Origin: Eubacterium callanderi
GTDB lineage: Bacteria; Bacillota; Clostridia; Eubacteriales; Eubacteriaceae
Assembly: GCF_900142645.1 (NCBI RefSeq)
Contig: NZ_FRBP01000010.1
Coordinates: 62,001 to 126,000 of the forward strand
Direction of reading: 5' to 3'
DNA: 64,000 bases
A program made the translations under genes and the position numbers. This document shows positions 52,348-60,127 of this stretch, one piece after another. Position 1 is the first letter of the stretch. Each line of letters begins with the position of its first letter. The notes under the pieces were generated by a model. It was not told the origin of the DNA and did not search any database. It was given only the letters and a program-made list of their open reading frames with translations.

Positions 52348-53520
52348 TTAGTAAGTTCCATACATTTTGACTGCCTCAATCATTGCTTTGATATTTTCAG
52401 GCTTTGCATCTCCTAAAGTGAGAATCCCTTTGTCTGTACTGATCATAAACCCGCCGTCCGCTGCGCAGTCATCAATCATCCTTTTCACGCAATCCTTCAC
52501 TTCTTCTTCACTTCCGAATGCCAAGAGGCTGATCGGAACACCGCCGCACACACAAAGCTTATTGCCAAGCTTTTCTTTAAACTTTTTACAATCGCCGTTC
52601 TCCTGCAGACAGACCAGCTTCCCATCATTATCCGGAAGCTCCTGGAGCAATTCGTAGTATGGCTCCCAGTTGCCCTCCATAAACACCCCCACGGTATAGC
52701 CGCAGGTATTCATTGCATAATCCAGCTGCGCGCGGAAATAAGGAAAATAGAATTCCTCAAAATCCTTTGGTTTTAAAAATGGCGCGATATGTGTTGCGCA
52801 AAACAGAAAGTGTGCGGAATCTTCCCGCTTCCTGTATCCATCACAACTATTATGAATAAGAAAATCATTAAAGCTTTCCATGGCGTGCTTCAGCTCATCT
52901 GGGTGTCTGCGGATGTCTGTCATAACTCCGGAAAAATCTCTGCAAAAATCCATAATACTGTCTAATGGGTGGTTAATAGCTCCGTTTGACAGCACTGGAT
53001 AGCCGTCTGCCTCAATGCGCATATTGGCTTCAATTGTTTTTTTCATATACCAGCCAAATTTATCAAAGGCCTCGCACAAAGCCTCGTAAGCCTTTTCTCC
53101 GGTCTCGTTGAGGACAGGATACTTTCGGGGCAGTAAATAATCACGGAAATAGGCAGCTGGATCTTTTGCAAGCAATGGATACTCATCTTCATTCATAACA
53201 TTACAACTGAGGTTTGAAACCTGCAGGCCCTTTTCCGTTACGATATAATGTCCGCCTCCAAGCGCGTTTGTAGCTGGAATCGGTACATTATTCCCCATGG
53301 TAAAGAATGCGTCAAAATCAAATTCTTTAGCCAGACGCGAATGGACATCATAGGTCAATTCTGGTTTTGTGTCATAAACCTCTTTGACGCTGTAGCCATA
53401 GTAGTTTTCTGCCCATGCATAAATATTCGCCACAACAGGAACCCTGTCCGGCACTTTTCTCTGAATTGCTTTTTCACAGCGTTCAAGTCGTTTTTGATAT
53501 CCGCTATTTTTATTTTCCAT
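52348..53520 (-). CDS. URO-D-fold protein, type 3 (cassette 2)
   Basis: Protein of 390 aa of the URO-D family (RKVPDRVPVVANIYAWAENY; DIRRHPDELK; ATHIAPFLKPKDFEEFYFPYF; GGFMISTDKGIL). At the HxCG metal position it reads GNWE. It ends in MYGTY. The C-terminal part resembles the type-1 protein of cassette 1, and both precede a family-B small protein, so the two occupy the same slot. It contains several extra cysteines (LVCLQENGDC, KLCVCGG) that might bind a metal in a new way. Activity unknown. Confidence 0.82.
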   Translation of the reverse strand: MENKNSGYQKRLERCEKAIQRKVPDRVPVVANIYAWAENYYGYSVKEVYDTKPELTYDVHSRLAKEFDFDAFFTMGNNVPIPATNALGGGHYIVTEKGLQVSNLSCNVMNEDEYPLLAKDPAAYFRDYLLPRKYPVLNETGEKAYEALCEAFDKFGWYMKKTIEANMRIEADGYPVLSNGAINHPLDSIMDFCRDFSGVMTDIRRHPDELKHAMESFNDFLIHNSCDGYRKREDSAHFLFCATHIAPFLKPKDFEEFYFPYFRAQLDYAMNTCGYTVGVFMEGNWEPYYELLQELPDNDGKLVCLQENGDCKKFKEKLGNKLCVCGGVPISLLAFGSEEEVKDCVKRMIDDCAADGGFMISTDKGILTLGDAKPENIKAMIEAVKMYGTY

Positions 53521-53542
53521 TTTAAACTTTCACCTCATGTCC

Positions 53543-54955
53543 TTAAATAAATCCAACAATACTGCCAGCTAACGGGAACCATACCGCCATCAAAACAACC
53601 AGTATTACCTGAATAAGGGCGGTTGATTTCGGCATTTCGCTCATCTTGTAAAAACCTTTGGAATAGGTAATCATTGGAACGGTATCGAGCGGCAGTAAAT
53701 AGGCATTGCCAGCACAGATCCCGAGAATAATCATCAGAATTGCCGGGCTGTATCCACAGTTTGCAGCAACAGAAATCATGGCTGGTGCTAAAACAGCAAT
53801 AAACGCCGGAGCGACTGGAACAACAATCAGCATCGCAAAACCAATGAAGCCGCAGATTGCAATAAGAATTGGCCCTGTGATACTCATTTGTTCCGGCATA
53901 AACGACGCAACCAGCCAGTTTCCAATCCCATTGGCTGAAATGGCCGTACCCAGTGTAAGCACCGTACCCACCAGAAAGAAGACCTGCCAGCTGACACTTT
54001 TTACAAATTCATCCCATGTGAGCGCACCAATCTTTGGTAAAAAGAGACAGAATAATCCACACAAAGCGACCATTGTCACATTAAATACAGGGAACCAGGA
54101 ACTGGCGATCCAGCATACCAGCATGATCAATGTTACCAGAATAACAAATTTTTCCTTTATGTCCATCTTGTCATGTGTATTTAACGTGTTGACATAGGCC
54201 TTCAAACGATCCGGGTCCATGTCTGCCGGATGATAAACCTTGGTAATAATCAGCCAAGCAGCCGGAAGTATCACAATCGCAAGCGGTATTCCAAACACCA
54301 TCCATTGAACAAAGCTGACTGTAATACCTGTCATTTGCTCAAGCATACCGATAACCAGCAAGTTAAGTGATGAGCCGGCCGGCGTCATAACGCCCCCAAC
54401 CATTGCGCTGACTGGAATGGCAATCATCAGCGCCTTACCGGTTCGCTTCTTTTCATCTTCATCTTCAAAAATATCAAGGAACCCCAATGCGATTCCCATA
54501 AAAATGGCCGTCGTCGGAATATTTGATACCATGGATGAGAACAGGGCTGTGTACACCATGATTCCAAAGATAATTCCCCGGGTACTCCCTTTTAACAGTC
54601 TGATAATAACCAATAGAATTCGATGGGCAATCGGCATTTTAGCGATCGCCGCTGAAATCCCAAAGGATGCCAGAATGAAAAAGGTAACAGGGTTCGCAAA
54701 TCCTGTAAACCCATCTCCAATACTTGGAACCGCTCCCAATACAGGCATCAATATCAGAGTAATGATACAGATAACCCCAGCCGGAAAGGCTTCGGTTACA
54801 AGCAAAATCAGAAAGACCAGCAAAATACTGATCGTTCGCCATCCAGCTACACCCAGATCTGCCGGTGCCGGCATAAAATACATAATAATGACAATTGCAA
54901 TGCTGACCAGCATGCCAATTATCTGCTGTTTTTTTATTTTGTTATCCTGCTGCAT
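53543..54955 (-). CDS. SLC13/DASS-family anion permease (cassette 2)
   Basis: Permease of 470 aa with about 12 helices. The DASS pattern is clear: ILLVFLILLVTEAFPAGV, SMVSNIPTTAIFMGIALGFL, MTPAGSSLNLLVIGMLEQMTG, and in the second half VPVAPAFIAVLAPAMISVAA. It is a different subfamily from the cassette-1 permease, but the same transporter class in the same context. It implies an anionic (carboxylate-like) substrate for the URO-D proteins. A GAGGAGGATCCGAA site precedes the start. Confidence 0.88.
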   Translation of the reverse strand: MQQDNKIKKQQIIGMLVSIAIVIIMYFMPAPADLGVAGWRTISILLVFLILLVTEAFPAGVICIITLILMPVLGAVPSIGDGFTGFANPVTFFILASFGISAAIAKMPIAHRILLVIIRLLKGSTRGIIFGIMVYTALFSSMVSNIPTTAIFMGIALGFLDIFEDEDEKKRTGKALMIAIPVSAMVGGVMTPAGSSLNLLVIGMLEQMTGITVSFVQWMVFGIPLAIVILPAAWLIITKVYHPADMDPDRLKAYVNTLNTHDKMDIKEKFVILVTLIMLVCWIASSWFPVFNVTMVALCGLFCLFLPKIGALTWDEFVKSVSWQVFFLVGTVLTLGTAISANGIGNWLVASFMPEQMSITGPILIAICGFIGFAMLIVVPVAPAFIAVLAPAMISVAANCGYSPAILMIILGICAGNAYLLPLDTVPMITYSKGFYKMSEMPKSTALIQVILVVLMAVWFPLAGSIVGFI

Positions 54956-54979
54956 TTCGGATCCTCCTCTTTATGCACT

Positions 54980-55126
54980 CTATAAAAACAAACTGAAAAT
55001 AAACCGGTATAAATCTTCTTCATAGGGCTGAACATACTGTGACGCATCAAATTCATCGTCTGAATTTAATTGAGAGCTCCTACGTTTACATTCTTCTTCA
55101 TAATTATGATAATATGCGGGCTGCAT
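54980..55126 (-). CDS. Small protein A2 (48 aa), new family
   Basis: A 48-codon gene behind CAGGAGGTGAAAACAA, 49 bp after the type-2 URO-D gene. The protein begins MQPAYYHNYEEECKRRSS and ends YEEDLYRFIFSLFL, the same C-terminal block as A1. One Cys, acidic middle. It is found at the same place relative to the type-2 gene in both cassettes. Function unknown. Confidence 0.78.
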   Translation of the reverse strand: MQPAYYHNYEEECKRRSSQLNSDDEFDASQYVQPYEEDLYRFIFSLFL

Positions 55127-55175
55127 TTGTTTTCACCTCCTGTCATTATATTGTCTCTACCTCTGCCGTATATAT

Positions 55176-56336
55176 TTAATAGCGTCCGTAGGTTTTCACA
55201 GTTTCAATTACGGCTTTGAGGTTATCCGCGATTTTACCTTCTAAAGAGTATATTGTTTTATCTGTATTAAAAATATATCCGCCATCCAGAGCAAGTACAT
55301 CGAGCAAAGCCTTTGCCTTATCGGTACACTCTTTTTCGGTACCAGTCTGGAGCAGGGTGATCGGATATAATCCCGATATAATATGCTTATTTCCCAATGT
55401 CTGTTTAATCTTTTGGGGATCACCATATTCAAATTGAAACTCAACTCGGTTGCCGAGTTCACCCAGATGATCAATTTTATCTCCCCAGTCATGTTCCACA
55501 AAGGCCTTTACCCCTACGTTTTTCTCAGCGATATAATCCATTAATTTTTTAAAGGTTGGCCACCAAAATTGATCAAAATCTTTTGGGCGCATGAACGGAG
55601 CCATGTGCAGCGGTATAAAGGTTCTTGAATACCGGGAGGAACTCGGCACAACCGCTAATTTCTGCATGTGCGGCAGAACTGCATCACACGCCTTAAGCAC
55701 CTTCTCCGGATATCTTCGTATATCTTTTGCAATGCCGCTAAAAGAACGAATGAAATCCGCCAGAAAATCAAAGGGCGCCTCGGTCATCCCTCCTGCTGGA
55801 AAAGCAGCAAACTGATATTTTTCAATCATCTCCGCCATGGTTGCTCCCATGACTGCACCCGTTCTGTTCTTCGCATGAAAAGCCCGGGCTAAATTCAGCG
55901 CCTTTTCATCTTTACCGGCGTCCAGCCCTTCATAAAGCCGTGGAAGAAGTTTTTCAACCATACATTGGTATGGGTCTTCAATAAAAAGATCATATTCCTC
56001 CGGTTCCAGGCAATATATTTCAGGATGCTGCATATAGCCGGATTCACTCATTATAATTGCCTTTGAACCAAGCAGCCAGTAATGAACCGGATTTCTCAAT
56101 GTGGGCATGATCGGCGATTTATCCGTGTTAAATTCCTTGCAAACCTTATCAAAGAAAACCCCGTAAAGTTCTGTATTCCACTGCGCTTCTTTCAGTTCAA
56201 GACCGGAATACCGAATTGCCGCTTCCCATGAAACCGACACCTCGACAGGAACCCGTTTAGGAATTCTTCCCTCATAAACGTCTTGAAATAATTCTATCCT
56301 TTCAGCCTGACTTTCTGTAAATTTTCTTTCTCCCAT
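55176..56336 (-). CDS. URO-D-fold protein, type 2 (cassette 2)
   Basis: Protein of 386 aa, paralogue of 42977-44122 over its whole length. Shared: KRVPVEVSVSWEAAIRYSGLELKEAQW, PTLRNPVHYWLLG, SGYMQHPEI, APFDFLADFIRSFSGIAKDIRRYP, FQFEYGDPQK and GGYIFNTDKTI. At the metal position it reads HDWG, so His is kept but the Cys of HxCG is Trp. It ends in TYGRY. First gene of cassette 2, transcribed from a promoter overlapped by a palindrome. Confidence 0.83.
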   Translation of the reverse strand: MGERKFTESQAERIELFQDVYEGRIPKRVPVEVSVSWEAAIRYSGLELKEAQWNTELYGVFFDKVCKEFNTDKSPIMPTLRNPVHYWLLGSKAIIMSESGYMQHPEIYCLEPEEYDLFIEDPYQCMVEKLLPRLYEGLDAGKDEKALNLARAFHAKNRTGAVMGATMAEMIEKYQFAAFPAGGMTEAPFDFLADFIRSFSGIAKDIRRYPEKVLKACDAVLPHMQKLAVVPSSSRYSRTFIPLHMAPFMRPKDFDQFWWPTFKKLMDYIAEKNVGVKAFVEHDWGDKIDHLGELGNRVEFQFEYGDPQKIKQTLGNKHIISGLYPITLLQTGTEKECTDKAKALLDVLALDGGYIFNTDKTIYSLEGKIADNLKAVIETVKTYGRY

Positions 56337-56372
56337 TTCTCCTCCAATTTAGGCTTTTTATTAATTTCACCT

Positions 56373-56390
56373 ATTTAATTATAATTAAAT
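56373..56390. promoter_or_regulatory. TetR operator candidate of cassette 2
   Basis: Perfect 18-bp palindrome ATTTAATTATAATTAAAT that overlaps the -10 box of the URO-D promoter, in the interval shared with the divergent tetR gene. ACCTAT words flank it on both sides. The high AT content of the region lowers its weight. Confidence 0.6.
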
Positions 56391-56416
56391 TATACCTATA
56401 TTTCTTTTTTTGTCAA
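56389..56416 (-). promoter_or_regulatory. Promoter of cassette 2
   Basis: TTGACA (56416-56411), 16-bp spacer, TATAAT (56394-56389) on the minus strand, 52 bp before the type-2 URO-D start. Confidence 0.75.
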
Positions 56417-56580
56417 TATTTTTATATTTTTTCTTAAAAAACCTATTTCAAGAATGTCAAAACAAGTGTTTTCAGGCATTTTCTTCAGATTTTTATGATA
56501 AATTATGGATAAATATAGTAATGCTGTAGTATAATGGGCTTAAACAAGTAAAAGAAAATCTGGAAAGTAGGCTGAAAAAA

Positions 56581-57237
56581 ATGGCTGTATCGAAATCTAA
56601 GAGAGGTTTAAAAACCCAAAAGTTAATTCTTCAAACAGCAAAAGAATTTTTTTATGAAAAAGGCTATGAAAAAACAACGATAAAAGAAATCTGTGAAAAA
56701 ATTGATATAAGGACAGGTAATTTGGCGTATTACTATAAAACCAAAGATGACCTTGTCAAAGCGATCTATGATGATCTTTTCTTAGAATCCTATACTTTTG
56801 TGTCAACTCATCTTGAACATAAAACTTCTGCACTCGAACGGAACACCATCAACAGTCTCGTCGACTTCCGCGCACGGCTCCGGGACAAAAATACGACAAG
56901 ATTCTATTTAGACAATTTGAAAAAAAAACAGTTGTCACTCTACCTTGACAATAATTTAATCCGTTTTGTAAAGCAGTTTATTACCGAATTAAAATTGGAT
57001 ATTTCTGAAAAGGAGCTTCAGGACATTCTATACGCCGAGTATGGCCTGCGCCGCGAACTTACGATCCGTATGATCGAAAATCCAGAGGAAAATGATTTTT
57101 GGGATTACTTTACAACGATCAATATTTTCAGATGCCGGCTCTATAAAATTGATGAAAACCTGATGCGCGCCTTCTTGTTTAACGCAATGGAGTTTGAACG
57201 GAAGAACGACTTTTCACAAATCCGGCTATTGATTTAA
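56581..57237 (+). CDS. TetR family regulator (cassette 2)
   Basis: Regulator of 218 aa. N-terminal HTH: KLILQTAKEFFYEKGYEKTT then IKEICEKIDIRTGNLAYYYKTKDDLVKAIY. The ligand domain differs from the cassette-1 TetR, so the inducers may differ. Divergent from the type-2 URO-D gene, it is the likely repressor of cassette 2. Confidence 0.9.
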   Translation: MAVSKSKRGLKTQKLILQTAKEFFYEKGYEKTTIKEICEKIDIRTGNLAYYYKTKDDLVKAIYDDLFLESYTFVSTHLEHKTSALERNTINSLVDFRARLRDKNTTRFYLDNLKKKQLSLYLDNNLIRFVKQFITELKLDISEKELQDILYAEYGLRRELTIRMIENPEENDFWDYFTTINIFRCRLYKIDENLMRAFLFNAMEFERKNDFSQIRLLI

Positions 57238-57292
57238 AATTTTCAGCTGTGGTCGGATTGCTCTACAACAATCGAGAACTCTGTCTCTTTTA

Positions 57293-57338
57293 AAATAATA
57301 CAAGCCAGCATCTTTAGATGCTGGCTTGTATTATTTTA
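57293..57338. terminator. Bidirectional terminator between tetR and metG
   Basis: Very long perfect inverted repeat: AAAATAATACAAGCCAGCAT and its complement around the centre TCTTTAGA; both ends have T-rich tails. Confidence 0.9.
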
Positions 57339-57362
57339 AACAGACAGCAAGTGCCGTTTCCC

Positions 57363-59288
57363 TTAACACACCTTACTTCCTGCCGGCATTGTGGAATCCT
57401 CTACTGTCAGCAGCGAAAGTCTTTTCCCCCCGATGGCGGACAAAATCATTCCATTGGATTCTACGCCGCGCAGCACAATGGGTTTGAGATTAACGCATAC
57501 CACAACCGTCATTCCAATCAGATCTTCCGGTTTATAATATTCCGCAATTCCTGAAACGATCTGACGTTTCTCACTGCCCAAATCAATTTGAAAAACCAAA
57601 AGCTTATCCGCGTCCGGATGCTTCTCACAGGCTAATATCACGCCGATTTTCAATTCTACCTTTGAAAAATCATCGATAGTAATCTTATCGCTGTTTTGTA
57701 TTTCAGCTTTCTTCTGCTTTTCCTTTTGCGCCGCCTTGTTTTTCTTATTCTGCTTTTCTGTCTCCACTCTTGGGAACAGCACATCGCAGTTTTCTATCTT
57801 GATGTTCTCTGGATATTGTCCAAACACCTCAAGGCTTTTCCAGGTTCTCAGTGTTTCTGGCACGTTTAAGCTTTCAAGTATTTTTCTGCCTGTTTCCGGC
57901 ATCACCGGACCTACCATAACGGCCGTAAAACGCAGAGCCTCTGTCAGGTTATACATAACTGCCGCCAGACGACTGTGGTTTTTCGGGTCTTTATACAAAA
58001 TCCATGGCTCGGTTTCATCAATATATTTATTGGTTCGGCCGACCAATCTCCAAACCGCTTCCAATGCTCTGCTGAAATCCACCTTGTCCATATACCCCGC
58101 AAAAACCTCTGGGGTGTCCTGTGCCAGTTTAATCAGCTCAGAATCCAACGCGGCGGCTTCCCGCTGCCCGGGTATTTTTCCATCAAAATATTTCACAGTC
58201 ATTGCTGCGGTTCTGCTCAGGAGATTTCCAAGGTCATTGGCTAGGTCCGAGTTGATACGGTTTATCAGCAGCTCCTCACTGTACACGCCGTCTGCACCGT
58301 CCTTCATTTCCCTGAGCAGGTAGTAGCGCAGGGCATCCACTCCGTATTTACCGGCCAGCTCTACAGGGTTTACGACATTGCCAACCGATTTTGACATCTT
58401 TCCGCCCTTAAGTAATATCCATCCATGCCCGTAAATCTGGTTGGGCAGCGGCAAATCCAGCGCCATCAGCATAATGGGCCAGTAAATGGTATGAAAGCGT
58501 ATGATGTCTTTTCCTACCAGATGCACATTGGCTGGCCAGTACCGTTCCATCAGGTCAGGCTTATCATTGAGATAACCCAGGGCTGACAGATAATTTGGCA
58601 GCGCATCGATCCAGACATAGACGACATGCTTAGGGTCAAAATCAACCGGAACACCCCAGCTAAAGGAGGTTCGTGAGACACAGAGATCCTGAAGGCCAGG
58701 CTTGATAAAATTATTGATCATTTCATTTTTCCGAGACTCTGGTTTAATAAAATCCGGATGGGTTTCAATATGCTCAAGCAGACGGTCTGCGTATTTGGAC
58801 ATTTTAAAGAAGTAAGCCTCCTCTGAGGCCATCTCCACTGGCAGGCCGCAATCCGGGCATTTTCCGTCGACGATCTGGCTTTCTGTCCAGAAGGACTCAC
58901 ACGGGGTACAGTACCAGCCCTCATATTTTCCTTTGTAGATATCGCCTTGGTCATAGAGCTTTTTAAAAATACGCTGAATGGTTTTCATGTGCTCGGGATC
59001 TGTGGTGCGAATGAGCTGGTCATGATCAATCCGCATCAGCTTCCAGAGTTCAGCGATACGCGCAGCCTCTTCGTCCACAAAAGCCTGGGCAGACATGCCC
59101 TTTTCCTCTGCCACCTTTTCAATCTTCTGTCCGTGCTCGTCAATCCCTGTAATCATGTAAGCATCGTAGCCCTGAAGCGCCTTAAAGCGTTTGAGGGTAT
59201 CTGCCGCCACAGTTGTATAGGTATGGCCGATATGCAGGTCACTGCTCGGGTAATAGATGGGCGTTGTAACATAATACTTTTCTTTCAA
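57363..59288 (-). CDS. metG: Methionyl-tRNA synthetase
   Basis: Class I synthetase of 641 aa that charges tRNA-Met. The TTG start (LKEKYYVTTPIYYP) was chosen because GAGGAGACAGAA precedes it; the frame extends upstream only into larB's end. HIGH motif SDLHIGHTYTT, zinc cysteines CTPCESFW and CPDCG, KMSKS motif GGKMSKSVGN, and a C-terminal tRNA-binding OB-fold (IDDFSKVELKIGVILACEKH). A Lys-rich linker separates the anticodon and OB domains. It is the last gene of the metS-metP-larB-metG run. Confidence 0.96.
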   Translation of the reverse strand: MKEKYYVTTPIYYPSSDLHIGHTYTTVAADTLKRFKALQGYDAYMITGIDEHGQKIEKVAEEKGMSAQAFVDEEAARIAELWKLMRIDHDQLIRTTDPEHMKTIQRIFKKLYDQGDIYKGKYEGWYCTPCESFWTESQIVDGKCPDCGLPVEMASEEAYFFKMSKYADRLLEHIETHPDFIKPESRKNEMINNFIKPGLQDLCVSRTSFSWGVPVDFDPKHVVYVWIDALPNYLSALGYLNDKPDLMERYWPANVHLVGKDIIRFHTIYWPIMLMALDLPLPNQIYGHGWILLKGGKMSKSVGNVVNPVELAGKYGVDALRYYLLREMKDGADGVYSEELLINRINSDLANDLGNLLSRTAAMTVKYFDGKIPGQREAAALDSELIKLAQDTPEVFAGYMDKVDFSRALEAVWRLVGRTNKYIDETEPWILYKDPKNHSRLAAVMYNLTEALRFTAVMVGPVMPETGRKILESLNVPETLRTWKSLEVFGQYPENIKIENCDVLFPRVETEKQNKKNKAAQKEKQKKAEIQNSDKITIDDFSKVELKIGVILACEKHPDADKLLVFQIDLGSEKRQIVSGIAEYYKPEDLIGMTVVVCVNLKPIVLRGVESNGMILSAIGGKRLSLLTVEDSTMPAGSKVC

Positions 59289-59301
59289 TTCTGTCTCCTC
59301 T

Positions 59302-60048
59302 TTACCTGTTAATTTTTGACGCCAGGCAGGCAGCGCCGAACCCATTGTCAATATTCACAACCCCAATGCCGCTGGCACAGGATGTCAGCATTCCCAGCAA
59401 TGCCGAAACGCCGCCAAAGTTTGCACCATATCCAATACTCGTAGGTACGGCGATGACTGGTTTATCCGTCAGTCCGCCAACCACACTTGCCAGGGCGCCT
59501 TCCATCCCGGCAATGACAATGATCACGCCTGCACGGTTGATCCGTTCTACATTGTCAAGCAGCCTGTGGATACCTGCAACTCCGACATCATAAATCCGGT
59601 CCACACAATTTCCCATGACCTCCGCACAGACTGCCGCTTCCTCCGCCACCGGGATATCCGAAGTTCCTGCGGATACGACTGTAATACTTTTTTCACTCAC
59701 CTTAAATGCCTGCCGCTTGACAACAACAATTCTGGCATCCTCGTAATACTCGGTTTCATCAGAAAGCTCCGCGATGGTTTTGTAAACATTCTCGTCAGCC
59801 CGGGTTGCCATAATATTTCCATCTGTACGCTCAATCATATCCTTGACAATGCCACGGACCTGCTCAAGGGATTTCCCAGGGCTGTACACAACTTCCGGAA
59901 AACCATTGCGCAATTCTCTATGATAGTCGACCTTTGCGTATTCCAGATCATGATATGGTATATCCTTTATTTTTTCAAAAGCGCTGTCAACACTGGTTTG
60001 ACCGCTCTTTACCTCACCTAATAAATCTTTTAATTTTTTTGCATTCAT
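59302..60048 (-). CDS. larB: LarB, nickel-pincer cofactor synthesis carboxylase
   Basis: LarB carboxylates and hydrolyses nicotinic acid adenine dinucleotide in the first step of the nickel-pincer nucleotide cofactor of lactate racemase. Protein of 248 aa, starting at MNAKKLKDLLGEVKSGQ behind GAGGACAGAAA. The C-terminal half resembles PurE: VSAGTSDIPVAEEAAVCAEVMG, GMEGALASVVGGLTDKPVIAVPTS. LarA, LarC and LarE are not in the window. It is placed between a transporter and metG with small gaps. Confidence 0.9.
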   Translation of the reverse strand: MNAKKLKDLLGEVKSGQTSVDSAFEKIKDIPYHDLEYAKVDYHRELRNGFPEVVYSPGKSLEQVRGIVKDMIERTDGNIMATRADENVYKTIAELSDETEYYEDARIVVVKRQAFKVSEKSITVVSAGTSDIPVAEEAAVCAEVMGNCVDRIYDVGVAGIHRLLDNVERINRAGVIIVIAGMEGALASVVGGLTDKPVIAVPTSIGYGANFGGVSALLGMLTSCASGIGVVNIDNGFGAACLASKINR

Positions 60049-60077
60049 TTTCTGTCCTCTGTTCTTTTTAGATGAAA

Positions 60078-60105
60078 GACTGGAAAGGAAAAATCCTTTC
60101 CAGTC
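60078..60105 (-). terminator. Hairpin after the NSS transporter gene
   Basis: GACTGGAAAGGA, loop AAAA, TCCTTTCCAGTC; 12-bp perfect stem, 22 bp after metP's stop and 30 bp before larB. The T run is weak, so it may only partly reduce larB and metG expression. Confidence 0.6.
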
Positions 60106-60127
60106 TGTTACTTGCAAAACAACCTGT

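Noticed and set aside
54417-55025. Plus-strand open frame of 202 codons
   Set aside because: Antisense to the SLC13 permease and small protein A2; the sense frames have ribosome binding sites and recognisable or paralogous proteins.
41649-56336. Heme biosynthesis HemE (true uroporphyrinogen decarboxylase)
   Set aside because: The proteins lack the conserved N-terminal Arg-rich signature of HemE, occur in four divergent copies with permeases, and no other heme genes are nearby.
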